From: a virus
Direction: 5' to 3' (one strand)
Virus record (IMG/VR): IMGVR_UViG_3300032896_000074
Location: 1 to 42,583 of that record
DNA: 42,583 bases
The translations under genes were made by a program, and so were the position numbers. The notes under the pieces are model-generated. The model worked only from the letters and a program-made list of their open reading frames with translations. It was not told where the DNA came from and ran no database searches. How positions within the stretch are numbered: position 1 is the first letter of the stretch; each line of letters begins with the position of its first letter. This document shows, in pieces, positions 7,786 to 15,288 of this stretch.

Positions 7786-7943
7786 TCGAACGCCTCCACA
7801 TCTTCCGCGCGAATGCGGAGCAACTTGCCTCCCAAGCGGAACGAAGGCAACTCGCCGCGCTCGATCATGTTGTAGACATGCCGTTCCGAGCATTGCCAGC
7901 GCTCGGCAAGCGTTGTCGGCGTAAACGGGTTCGCCCTACTCAC
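7617..7943 (-). CDS. HTH protein, excisionase-like
   Basis: Begins at a GTG with a GGGGAG site 6 nt upstream. Residues 5-45 (TTLAERWQCSERHVYNMIER and then GKLLRIRAEDVEAF) form the MerR-like winged helix typical of phage excisionases and AlpA-type proteins. The C-terminal half overlaps the start of int by 169 bp in another frame. Location just before int fits a recombination directionality factor, but AlpA-like proteins can also be transcription activators. Confidence 0.7.
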   Translation of the reverse strand: MSRANPFTPTTLAERWQCSERHVYNMIERGELPSFRLGGKLLRIRAEDVEAFECQSGGSPGSVESTVSHGMTKPESGDVIDLEHQIQKRRPASPRLDTQSLRARAARR

Positions 7944-8136
7944 GCTGCTCTCCCCTAGAGAGGCGGGAAGCGGCCCAAGAATTGAAAGCGTCTGGCTGGC
8001 ACCGAGAGCATGGTCGCAGCCCATCCGATATCGACTCCACCCGCCCCGTGCCATTGCAAGCCGCACAAGTCTTCGGCGTGTCGGCCAGCCGGCACCAATA
8101 GCAGTCGCATGGCTGGACGTGGCGGCGCTCAGCCAT
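7936..8136 (-). CDS. Small Cys-rich phage protein
   Basis: 66 residues. CDCYWC near residue 10 and CAACNGTGR followed by CSRC form two CxxC-type pairs, a likely zinc knuckle resembling half of a DnaJ-type zinc domain. Starts inside the end of the preceding gene and ends inside the start of the next, as expected in a packed phage operon. Function unknown. Confidence 0.55.
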   Translation of the reverse strand: MAERRHVQPCDCYWCRLADTPKTCAACNGTGRVESISDGLRPCSRCQPDAFNSWAASRLSRGEQRE

Positions 8137-8593
8137 TGTCATGGGCCTTCTGAGCGAGGGCGGCGAGGGCAGTTTCAGCTTTCTCGGCTCGCTCGCGGAG
8201 CGCCGCCATATCCGAGTCCTTGGCGTAGGCGTCCAGCTCCAGATCGAAGCGAGTTTCGAGCGCGCGGTACGCTTCCCGCGCCTCATCGCGTTCTTTCTCG
8301 ACTCGCTCTATTTGAGAGCGGAGGGCTGTCTTTGCGACCCACGCGGCCCATTTCGCTTCGACCGCTGACTTGGCCTCGTCTTCGCTATCGCGCCAGCCAT
8401 TGCGGTCATCCCTGAAGCCACCGTCGCCGGGCAGGCTGGCTATCTCCCACCGCCAGCGTCCAGAACCGCTGCGCCGGACATTGCCGACCTGAACAGCGCC
8501 GCTGGTCGCAATCTGCGCCCGCTCAAGGTCTGGCCAATCAGCATCGATCGCCCACGCCAGCCGCGCAGCCAGTTCTTCTCGGTCTGCATTCAT
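8129..8593 (-). CDS. Phage protein with C-terminal coiled coil, unknown function
   Basis: 154 residues. The first half has a WRWEIASLPG segment; residues about 85-150 are charged and heptad-like (QIERVEKERDEAREAYRALE and on), a probable coiled coil. The ATG at 8593 overlaps the stop of the DHH gene (ATGA), which fixes the start. I do not recognise the family. Confidence 0.6.
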   Translation of the reverse strand: MNADREELAARLAWAIDADWPDLERAQIATSGAVQVGNVRRSGSGRWRWEIASLPGDGGFRDDRNGWRDSEDEAKSAVEAKWAAWVAKTALRSQIERVEKERDEAREAYRALETRFDLELDAYAKDSDMAALRERAEKAETALAALAQKAHDNG

Positions 8594-9489
8594 GATGCGG
8601 ACTCGCCTTCCCAGCCGAGCGGGGCTTGAAAGCCTGCCGCATTTCGATGTCCGCCGCCGCCATACGCCTTTGCGATTGCCGACACGTCGAGACCTTCGGC
8701 CTTCGAGCGCAGGGAGAACACGCGCGCACCCGGCTTGTCGAAATAGCATGCCGCGAAGGGCTGCCCCTCCGCCATCGTGCCAGCGGCATCCGAAGACATC
8801 GTGTACGGCAAGTTGGCGACGGGAACCGCGTGTCCGCCAATGACCATCGTGCGCTTCGTCTGCTCAAGCAGTTCCGCGATGTCTTTGTGGTGCTTGAGTT
8901 CGATCGCGCCACCACGGTCGGCAACGTCTTGCAGGCCCATATGGTCGCGCGTCATTGCGTCGAGGTAATTCCAATTGCGGAACGTGTACTCGTGCGCAAA
9001 AATGAAGGCGTTGACCTCGCGCGACTGGGGGAGAGCAAACCGCCAAAGGTCGCGGTCGCCAACATAGTTGACGAGGTTCGGACGCTTCTGTCCCGGGTTG
9101 AAATAGTCCCACGCGATCTGCGCACCGCTCCGCTCCATATCGAACAGGGCATGAAGCGCGTTCGGCGAATTGCATTCGCGCTGCCAGTCACGCATGGCGT
9201 TCGGGTTGTATTGGCCGTCGAGCGGCGGCGGCAACTTCGACAGGTCTTCGGCGGCCGTCTTGTGGTGGTCGAGCACGAGCACGGTCGCCGCCGCGCGCGC
9301 CATTTGGTGAAGGACATCGTATTTGTAGGAAAAGTCCACGAGTAGAACGTCTCGACCGGTCACGTCTGGCGGCGGGTTGGCATAAACGCCGGGATGGAAC
9401 TCGAATTCGTCACCGAACCGGCTGTGAACCACCCACGCAGCGGTAAAGCCATCCGCGCAGTTTCCGTGATAAATGCAAAGCGGTCGCAT
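8590..9489 (-). CDS. DHH-superfamily phosphoesterase, NrnB-like
   Basis: 299 residues. The N-terminal IYHGNCADGFTAAW, then LVDFSY, LDHHKT (DHH motif, near residue 78) and a C-terminal GGGGHRNAAG (DHHA1 domain) identify the family COG2404, annotated as oligoribonuclease NrnB or cyclic-nucleotide phosphodiesterase. Such enzymes cut short RNA oligonucleotides or pAp-like and cyclic nucleotides with Mn2+. The ATG at 9489 follows AAAGGA by 8 nt. Within the early operon it could recycle nucleotides from degraded host RNA or destroy a signalling nucleotide used in phage defence; the sequence does not decide between these. Confidence 0.85.
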   Translation of the reverse strand: MRPLCIYHGNCADGFTAAWVVHSRFGDEFEFHPGVYANPPPDVTGRDVLLVDFSYKYDVLHQMARAAATVLVLDHHKTAAEDLSKLPPPLDGQYNPNAMRDWQRECNSPNALHALFDMERSGAQIAWDYFNPGQKRPNLVNYVGDRDLWRFALPQSREVNAFIFAHEYTFRNWNYLDAMTRDHMGLQDVADRGGAIELKHHKDIAELLEQTKRTMVIGGHAVPVANLPYTMSSDAAGTMAEGQPFAACYFDKPGARVFSLRSKAEGLDVSAIAKAYGGGGHRNAAGFQAPLGWEGESAS

Positions 9490-9500
9490 CTCCATTCCTT

Positions 9501-9917
9501 TCAAGCTTCTCTCGTTTCAAACATCGCCCGAGGCGGTAAGGCTGGAAGCCTCTCACGCTCCTGGTTCTTCAGGGTTCGGGTACTCTGGTCGAACGGCTTG
9601 CCCTTCATCTTCGAAACCGGTCGAATGCCCCGATGGGCTTGCCGTATCTTCGCCAGCTTCGACTTCGTGCTGGAATCGATGCCTGTCTTTTCCAGATGGC
9701 AATGAGCATGTATCGGCGCGAGGTTCGTTTCCCGATGCTCGCCGCCGTTGATGAGTGCTACAACGTGATCGGCCTGCCATGACTCGGCCGGTATCTTGAT
9801 GGCGATCTTGCACCAGTGGCAGTGGCCACTGTCGCGGGTGAATATGCGGTCACGGACGCGCGGCGGTATCTTCGCGTCGTCGTGCTTTGCAACCCACTCT
9901 TTGACAGACCGGCTCAA
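9501..9917 (-). CDS. HNH endonuclease
   Basis: 138 residues. RDSGHCHWCKIAI supplies a CxxC pair and WQADHVVALINGGEHRETNL the DH...N core; a second pair is only partly present (HAHCH). This is a classic HNH fold of the McrA type. The gene directly follows another HNH-type gene with an ATGA overlap. Phage HNH proteins nick or cut DNA; the target here is unknown. Confidence 0.8.
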   Translation of the reverse strand: MSRSVKEWVAKHDDAKIPPRVRDRIFTRDSGHCHWCKIAIKIPAESWQADHVVALINGGEHRETNLAPIHAHCHLEKTGIDSSTKSKLAKIRQAHRGIRPVSKMKGKPFDQSTRTLKNQERERLPALPPRAMFETREA

Positions 9918-10273
9918 AGCAAGTCCTCCAAGTCGATCTGTGGAGACTTACGGCGCCGGGTGCGGGCGGCGTTCACCTTACGATGCGGCGCGTCCCACTT
10001 GTTGTGACAGCGTTGGCAGAGGGCGCGGCACCGATCAGGATCGGCATGGCTTTCGTCATGATCCATGTGCGCGATCGTGAGCACGACGATGCCGCCTGTT
10101 TCAGGATGCGGCTTGCCGTTCTCCGCTCGGCAGTCGGGGTGCTGCGGTGTGCCCTCGCATCGGCTATCAGCACGTTCGAGCAACGACGCACGAAACGTTT
10201 TCCACTCGCGGGAGTGCGTGCCACCGCCTGGATAGAGTTTCATGCGTTCGGCCGAGATTGGCATCTCTCTCAC
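9914..10273 (-). CDS. HNH-type nuclease, second of a tandem pair
   Basis: 119 residues. SRCEG near residue 38, then LTIAHMDHDESHADPDRC and RALCQRCHNKWDAPHR: the H..H core and CxxCH pair of small phage HNH proteins. The ATG overlaps the stop of the upstream gene (ATGA). It may act with the neighbouring HNH protein or be an independent homing nuclease. Confidence 0.7.
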   Translation of the reverse strand: MREMPISAERMKLYPGGGTHSREWKTFRASLLERADSRCEGTPQHPDCRAENGKPHPETGGIVVLTIAHMDHDESHADPDRCRALCQRCHNKWDAPHRKVNAARTRRRKSPQIDLEDLL

Positions 10274-10560
10274 CGATCCCCCGGCGCTGAGCCGAGCGCG
10301 TCGCGCGCGTCATACTGAGCGCGCCAAGCGTTGTATCGCGCGACCTTTTTGGAGCGTACTGTCTCGGGGTCGTGAAGCCCACAGTATCCAAGCGACCCAT
10401 ACCAATGCTTCGGGTTTTTCGAGCACTGGTGCGAGCCAAAGCCGCCGTCATAAACAGCAGCGCAACATTTCGCCTCGTTGTGCGCCCGTTTGTCGAAGCG
10501 ACCAGTCCACGGACGCTGTGCTGCTCGTGCCTGTTCCTCAGTGACAATTTGCTCAGCCAT
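10270..10560 (-). CDS. Small phage protein with Cys/His motifs
   Basis: 96 residues. CC near residue 32, HQC and YCGLHDP suggest a bound zinc ion. Its ATG shares a base with the stop of the gene before it (TGATG). Family not recognised. Confidence 0.55.
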   Translation of the reverse strand: MAEQIVTEEQARAAQRPWTGRFDKRAHNEAKCCAAVYDGGFGSHQCSKNPKHWYGSLGYCGLHDPETVRSKKVARYNAWRAQYDARDALGSAPGDR

Positions 10561-10730
10561 CACACCGTCTCCCGTATCGCTGGAACAACATTGCCGAGCG
10601 ACAGCATGTCGAACTCGTCAAACGGATCGTTCTGGTTGTCTGGCTTGAGTTCTGAGCGGAGCTGCTCGAGCTTTTCCTGCTTGCGCTGCCGGCAGAATTT
10701 CTCAGCTTCCGTGCGGGGTTTCGCGGTCAT
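10560..10730 (-). CDS. Small acidic/basic phage protein, 56 residues
   Basis: Short frame that exactly bridges its neighbours: the ATG (10730) overlaps the TGA of the NinB-like gene and its own TGA overlaps the next ATG. Charged N-terminal half (TEAEKFCRQRKQEKLEQLRS) and an acidic NDPFDEFD segment. The tight junctions on both sides are the main support. Function unknown. Confidence 0.5.
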   Translation of the reverse strand: MTAKPRTEAEKFCRQRKQEKLEQLRSELKPDNQNDPFDEFDMLSLGNVVPAIRETV

Positions 10731-11194
10731 GCGGCTTTCCTTTCGCCGGGAAGCCAGCCGAACCGCTTGTCCGGCGGGATGGTGAGGACGACGCCTTGTT
10801 CCGAGTAGTGCTTGAAGATGCGGTCCAGGTAGGTCGTCTTCTGCTTGCTCGTCATCAGCCGTGTCACCGGCATGTCGAGCGGTTCCGACATGATCGCCAG
10901 CTTCTGTTCGTAGGGCAGTTCGCGAACGTGCTTGTCGTAGCGCTCGCGGAAGTGGTCGTTTTCCTCCCGGAGGATCGGGACGCCGATTGTCAGCTTGCAG
11001 AGTGCGCGAACTTCCTCCGGCGTGTCGCCGGTCTGCTGCGAAACCTCATTCATCCACAGCCGCTGCAATTTGTTCTGCTCGACCGAGCGGCGCTTGCCGG
11101 GCGTCAGCTCCGCTACGAACGGCAGCTTGTGCTGTTCGATGAAGCGGATCAGCAACGTCCGGTCGTGCTCTGTCTCGATCGTGCGGGTTCTCAT
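10727..11194 (-). CDS. NinB-like recombination protein
   Basis: 155 residues. The segment RSVEQNKLQRLWMNEVSQQT and the following EEVRALCK resemble the NinB family, lambda's Orf, which helps load recombinases on single-stranded DNA coated by SSB. It sits beside the PD-(D/E)XK nuclease and the Sak4-like ATPase, a natural recombination set. The family call is by motif and context. Confidence 0.65.
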   Translation of the reverse strand: MRTRTIETEHDRTLLIRFIEQHKLPFVAELTPGKRRSVEQNKLQRLWMNEVSQQTGDTPEEVRALCKLTIGVPILREENDHFRERYDKHVRELPYEQKLAIMSEPLDMPVTRLMTSKQKTTYLDRIFKHYSEQGVVLTIPPDKRFGWLPGERKAA

Positions 11195-11763
11195 GCCGCG
11201 TCTCGCAGATATCGGTTGGCGAACACGAGGAAGTCAGCGGCGAGATTAGCGCAGTCCGCCGACATTTCAGGGTAGCGGTAGGCAGTGAGAATTTGGGGAG
11301 CCGCTACGCGATACACCTGCGGCTCGATTTCCGTGATCTCGAAAATGTTCCAGCGGAACGTGTCGGCATGGAACAGATCGAGATAGAAGCGCCACTGGTA
11401 TCCGGCCAGATATCGCTCAGGATCGAAACGGCTCGTGGTCTTGTGATCGGTGACGGTTGTTCCGTGAATGCCGTCCACCTGACCGGTGACTGTCAGTCCG
11501 CCATAGTTGCCGTATCCGCGCAGCTCCCTGGTAGTTGGCAACTCGACCTCGCCACCGGTCAGGTGAAACCGGTAGCCCAGCGCCTCCAGCGTATCGTGCT
11601 CGCCCGGTTCTGCCAGTTCCAGCGCCTTGTGAAAGGCGGTGCCGGCCTTCATGGCCTCGGTCGGCTCGTCGGTCGTGAGGAAGTGAACCAGATCTTCCAC
11701 AGTCTGGTCGTCATCCTCGCGCCAGCGGCGAAACGCATCGATATTCGAGACGCGGGCAAGCAT
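11191..11763 (-). CDS. PD-(D/E)XK nuclease, RecB/exonuclease type
   Basis: 190 residues. AGTAFHKAL (His45), TGQVDGI (Asp97), VTDHKTT (Asp106, Lys108) and AGYQWRFYL (Gln123) are the four motifs of the RecB/lambda-exonuclease-like fold, in the right order and spacing. It would resect DNA ends for annealing by its partner. Its ATG comes 1 nt after the stop of the ATPase gene, and it overlaps the NinB-like gene by 4 nt. Confidence 0.8.
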   Translation of the reverse strand: MLARVSNIDAFRRWREDDDQTVEDLVHFLTTDEPTEAMKAGTAFHKALELAEPGEHDTLEALGYRFHLTGGEVELPTTRELRGYGNYGGLTVTGQVDGIHGTTVTDHKTTSRFDPERYLAGYQWRFYLDLFHADTFRWNIFEITEIEPQVYRVAAPQILTAYRYPEMSADCANLAADFLVFANRYLRDAA

Positions 11764-11764
11764 G

Positions 11765-12670
11765 TTAGGCGGCTTCCTTCTGAGCCTCAGCAGCGTAGGC
11801 GCCGGCCTTCTTGTCGAAGGACAGACCCAGGTCTTTCGCCCTGCCGGCCAGCATGGTCGAGCAGACCTTGCCGCCCTCCTTGGCGCGCTCTATCAAGCCG
11901 TTGATGCCGTCCGCGTCCTTGACCTTCGGCAGTGCTTCGCGGAACCATGCCTGTTCCTCGATCGCGGCCTTCTGGTCCTCGGTGAGTTCGTTCAGCCGGT
12001 CCTTCGTCATCTGAATGACGTTGGCGAGGAAGCCGTCAAAACCGCCGTCACTGAAATGGGGAACCTGCAACGGCTCCAACTGGCCGGGGTTCTTGCCGAA
12101 CGCGGCGTCGGTCGGAGAAAAGCGCAGCCAGCGCTTGCCGTCCGCGATAACGAGCCGACCCATTGCATCGGCGGCCTTGTAGATTTCGCCCTTGGAGCCG
12201 CCCTGAACGTCCAGCCGTTCGATGATGTCGTCACCGTTGCGCTGCTCGTCCATGTGAGCGATCAGCACCACGTCCTTGCCGAAGCTATTGAGTAGTTTCA
12301 GGAAGGCGACGAAGCGGCTTTTCAGTTCGCCGTAGCCCTGCAAGGTCAGCGCTCCACCGCGACCATGCTTCGGGTTCACGCGGATAATGTCGGCGGTGAG
12401 CGCGTCGAGCGCGCGGCCGGCGGTGTCAACGATCACCGTCTTGAACGGTGCCAGGTCGTCAGCGGTGATGTTCGCCACGTCCGACCAGTCGTTCACGCGC
12501 ACCGTGTCTTTGCGGTTCGCGGCGCGGTGGCTACCGTTGTCGAAGTCGAGCAGCAGCGGCGTTTCCGCGGTAAAGGCCAGCGACGACTTCCCGAGGCCGG
12601 GCGGGCCGTATATGACCATGTTGAGCCGTTCGACCGTGATAGGGTCAGACGCGCGGGTGATCTTGAGCAT
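11765..12670 (-). CDS. RecA-like ATPase of phage recombination, Sak4/AAA_24 type
   Basis: 301 residues. Walker A GPPGLGKSS at 22-30 and a Walker B-like TVIVDT follow the AAA_24 pattern of phage nucleotide-binding proteins related to Sak4, a reduced RecA paralogue that anneals single strands. The ATG at 12670 is preceded by GGAGAAG; the longer upstream frame is not similar. Residues after 200 are charged and may bind partners. Together with the exonuclease and the NinB-like protein it forms the phage's own homologous-recombination module. Confidence 0.8.
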   Translation of the reverse strand: MLKITRASDPITVERLNMVIYGPPGLGKSSLAFTAETPLLLDFDNGSHRAANRKDTVRVNDWSDVANITADDLAPFKTVIVDTAGRALDALTADIIRVNPKHGRGGALTLQGYGELKSRFVAFLKLLNSFGKDVVLIAHMDEQRNGDDIIERLDVQGGSKGEIYKAADAMGRLVIADGKRWLRFSPTDAAFGKNPGQLEPLQVPHFSDGGFDGFLANVIQMTKDRLNELTEDQKAAIEEQAWFREALPKVKDADGINGLIERAKEGGKVCSTMLAGRAKDLGLSFDKKAGAYAAEAQKEAA

Positions 12671-12932
12671 GTGTCTTCTCCATTGGGTTTGAGTTGGCTG
12701 GGAGCGCCATGCGATCGAACGCGCAGCGGGCTTTGTAGAAATGCAGCAGGGCCTCGTTCCAAAGCCGATCGGACTCGGAACGCATTTCGCGGTAGACAGG
12801 CAGGTTGCCGCGCCGCTCGTATTCGAGGGCATCGCGTTTGTAGCGGTGAGCAAGCCGCCGTTGCGTCTGCGAAAGGCTCAGCAAGGCAAGAGCGGTATCG
12901 AGCACGGAGCGGCGGGGGACGATGGCGGTCAC
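12645..12932 (-). CDS. Small basic phage protein, unknown
   Basis: 95 residues from a GTG that overlaps the preceding stop (GTGA). The central part (QTQRRLAHRYKRDALEYERR) is strongly helical and charged. Its last 26 bases overlap the ATPase gene. No family recognised. Confidence 0.5.
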   Translation of the reverse strand: MTAIVPRRSVLDTALALLSLSQTQRRLAHRYKRDALEYERRGNLPVYREMRSESDRLWNEALLHFYKARCAFDRMALPANSNPMEKTHAQDHPRV

Positions 12933-13048
12933 GGCAGCCACCAATTCGCGAGAGCAGCCCCGAAGAACCCGACAGTCACCATCAGCCCGACATTCATCAG
13001 CCGGTGACCTTCAGCCCAATAGACCCAGGTGTTGAGAGCGCGTTCCAT
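12929..13048 (-). CDS. 39-residue single-span membrane protein
   Basis: Short frame with one hydrophobic helix (LMNVGLMVTVGFFGAALANW). It is locked between neighbours by a TGATG junction at its start and a GTGA junction at its end, which supports it despite the small size. Function unknown. Confidence 0.45.
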   Translation of the reverse strand: MERALNTWVYWAEGHRLMNVGLMVTVGFFGAALANWWLP

Positions 13049-13317
13049 CAGCGCGTCCCCTCTCCAGCAGCATCTGAATTGCGGGCGAGGACTTTGCGGC
13101 ACTCGCCGCATTCGACCTCGGCCAAAATGCCTTCATGGGCTGAGTTCGAAGGCACATCGTGCCCGCCGCAGCGCGTCCACAGGCAGAAATTCACGTCGCG
13201 CGGCGACGTAAGGTTTGCGCCCTCGCATAGGTGGCCGTTCCAGATGATGAGCTTACCATTTGACAGCGTGCAGAGTTTGCCGTCGTTCCGGTGAAACTTA
13301 ATGTCGAGAGCGGTCAT
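13048..13317 (-). CDS. Small Cys-containing phage protein
   Basis: 89 residues. HLCEGANL, CLWTRCGGHD and VECGECRKV supply several Cys and His residues with CxxC spacing, suggesting a zinc ribbon. ATGA junction with the upstream gene. Not recognised. Confidence 0.55.
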   Translation of the reverse strand: MTALDIKFHRNDGKLCTLSNGKLIIWNGHLCEGANLTSPRDVNFCLWTRCGGHDVPSNSAHEGILAEVECGECRKVLARNSDAAGEGTR

Positions 13318-14252
13318 GGCCGCACCTGTAGAAGCGCGTCGATCTCGGAACGCAGTGTATAAAGGCCGTCATCCTCTGGATTGTAGATGGCATCCAGCCG
13401 GGCCTTTGCTCTCTCCAGCGCCCCTCTAAGCTCCTCTACAGAAGGAGCGGGGGCGGACGAAAGCACGGAGAGGGCCGCTTTGGCCTTTCCTGCGAGCAGG
13501 TTATATGCGTCGGCCGCGCCCTTCGCGTAGCACTTGTCGGCTGCGTCGGGCAGACGCGCGCTGTCTTTATGTCGGCTCAGTGTTTTCCCGGCATAAGAGG
13601 CGATATCCTCCAGCGCCTTCACCGCCACGCCCGTCTGTACCGATAAAGGAGAAGGATGGGCGTAGAGCAAGCCGGCATTGAACAACGCTTCGGCGGCTTC
13701 GGTGCTCTTGCAGTCGGGGGCAGGCCAGCCACAAAGCGCCCCGACTTCGCAGATAACGGAAGCCGCGCGACCTTTGATGGTGTCCGCGTCCACCGGCTGC
13801 TGTCCATTGACGGCGGCTTCGGCTTGGGCGCGCACTTTTTGCAAGTCGCGGATGAACCCGGCGAGTGTCTGATTGAGCGGGATGTCGTCGCAGCAACGAG
13901 CTTCGTTCCATGCATCGGATAAAGCCTGCGCTGCTTCCGCTGAATGAGAAGGATAGAGAGGTTCAACGGTAGAGCCGTCGGCTGCAAACAGTTCGGCATT
14001 TGACTTGTTGACCGTTGCGAACCACTCGCCATCGGTTTTGTCGAAGATGCGCCAAGCCACCGCCTCCCCCGATGGGGAGACGGACAGGGCGGCTTCGAGA
14101 GCGGAACGGATTACATCGCGAGCATTTTCAGACGGCACAAACGGGTCGCGCTGGTCGATCCACACCCATACTTCCGAGCCACCGGGTACACGGCCACGAA
14201 GCGCCACCTCCACCATCTCGTCCGTCACTCTCTGCTTCAGATCGTTTGTCAT
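13314..14252 (-). CDS. Phage hypothetical protein, 312 residues
   Basis: A mixed, mostly helical protein of the sort common in rhizobial prophages: the AVAWRIFDKTDGEWF segment near residue 65 and VEPLYPS near residue 95 recur in variable early phage proteins. The C-terminus (VEELRGALERAKARLDAI) is helical. No catalytic motif is visible. It lies between small early genes with close junctions. Confidence 0.65.
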   Translation of the reverse strand: MTNDLKQRVTDEMVEVALRGRVPGGSEVWVWIDQRDPFVPSENARDVIRSALEAALSVSPSGEAVAWRIFDKTDGEWFATVNKSNAELFAADGSTVEPLYPSHSAEAAQALSDAWNEARCCDDIPLNQTLAGFIRDLQKVRAQAEAAVNGQQPVDADTIKGRAASVICEVGALCGWPAPDCKSTEAAEALFNAGLLYAHPSPLSVQTGVAVKALEDIASYAGKTLSRHKDSARLPDAADKCYAKGAADAYNLLAGKAKAALSVLSSAPAPSVEELRGALERAKARLDAIYNPEDDGLYTLRSEIDALLQVRP

Positions 14253-14255
14253 GGA

Positions 14256-14627
14256 TCAGATCGCCTCAGAACTTGCGGCGGAGACGAACAAGCCCTCAGG
14301 CTCGCTCTCGATGATGCCGGCTATTTCGGAGAAGGAGACGCCTTCGTCGTTTGCGTCGACCAGCGAAGCGTGGCCGTCCACAGTGCTGTAGAACCCTCCG
14401 TCTTCGTCGCGAATGCCATAGAATTCGCGCACGGAATCGAACGGGCTCAGGTTGCCGATCCCTGCTATGTCGTGGTCTTCGAGCCCAGCGATCACGCAGG
14501 CGACGCCCAAGCAGCAATACGCTCCATCGTTGAAAAGGGTGGAGTCGGTCTGCCGATATTTTTCACTCCGCAGTGCCTCTACCCACTTGCGCCGGTTGGC
14601 CTTCATTTCTTCGAGCGTCAGTGCCAT
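14256..14627 (-). CDS. Phage hypothetical protein
   Basis: 123 residues with the segment DGAYCCLGVACV seen in a family of unknown phage proteins. A perfect AGGAGG lies 7 nt before the ATG at 14627; an upstream ATG at 14633 is only 1 nt from it, so the later start is chosen. Role unknown. Confidence 0.65.
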   Translation of the reverse strand: MALTLEEMKANRRKWVEALRSEKYRQTDSTLFNDGAYCCLGVACVIAGLEDHDIAGIGNLSPFDSVREFYGIRDEDGGFYSTVDGHASLVDANDEGVSFSEIAGIIESEPEGLFVSAASSEAI

Positions 14628-14629
14628 TC

Positions 14630-14905
14630 TCATGCCTCCTCAAAGCTTGCTGCTTCTTCGACTTTGCGGAGAAGCTTGGAGTTGCGAACGAGCAATTCGT
14701 CCTCGGCGATATCGACAACCGCCCCCGCAATTTCGCGGTCGATGCGCGTGACATCGGGGGCAAGGAGGTTCTTGCCTTCAAGTGAGTAGATGCCAGCGAC
14801 AATCCAAATGCCGCGCCTGCGCTCGACATCCAGGCGCACTTCAACATCCGTCAGGACAAACCCGCATTCCGTCTTGACATCCGTGGAGTAGCCGACGCGG
14901 ATCAT
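14630..14905 (-). CDS. Phage hypothetical protein, 91 residues
   Basis: Begins at an ATG overlapping the preceding stop (ATGA). Predicted mainly beta in the first half (VEVRLDVERRRGIWIVAGI), helical at the end. Not recognised. Confidence 0.55.
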   Translation of the reverse strand: MIRVGYSTDVKTECGFVLTDVEVRLDVERRRGIWIVAGIYSLEGKNLLAPDVTRIDREIAGAVVDIAEDELLVRNSKLLRKVEEAASFEEA

Positions 14906-15288
14906 GATGCGCGGCCTTCTGCTTTGGCGATGGCGAGGACGACCGCCTGCCATTCTGGGCGAAGGCTGTCGAAGACATCGACTGCATCTTCGGCCACGAT
15001 GCCCTTGAGAGCAGCGAGCATGTCGGGAGCGGCGGCTATCAGGTGGGCGTTGGCCTTAGCGACTTGTGGATCAACGGAGCCGTAAGTGATCTGCTCCATG
15101 TAAGCTTCGGCGCGCCGTTCAAGGCTGTCGCCTACGAGCCGGACAGACGGGTAATCGTCGCCCCACTCACCGCTCACCACCGTAGCTATCGGGTGCTCGC
15201 CGCAACTCACGATCTTGCAGGAGCAGTCGCCCTCGCGACAAGCGCTCCAAGGCCCCGGCGTATGCTTCACTGTCGCTGTAGCGGTCAT
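14902..15288 (-). CDS. Phage hypothetical protein of the HTPGPW family
   Basis: 128 residues. The N-terminal KHTPGPW and the later ANAHLIAAAPDMLAAL are hallmarks of a very common phage protein family with no known function. CREGDCSCKIVSC adds a Cys cluster after the Trp. Coupled by ATGA to the repeat-protein gene before it. Confidence 0.7.
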   Translation of the reverse strand: MTATATVKHTPGPWSACREGDCSCKIVSCGEHPIATVVSGEWGDDYPSVRLVGDSLERRAEAYMEQITYGSVDPQVAKANAHLIAAAPDMLAALKGIVAEDAVDVFDSLRPEWQAVVLAIAKAEGRAS

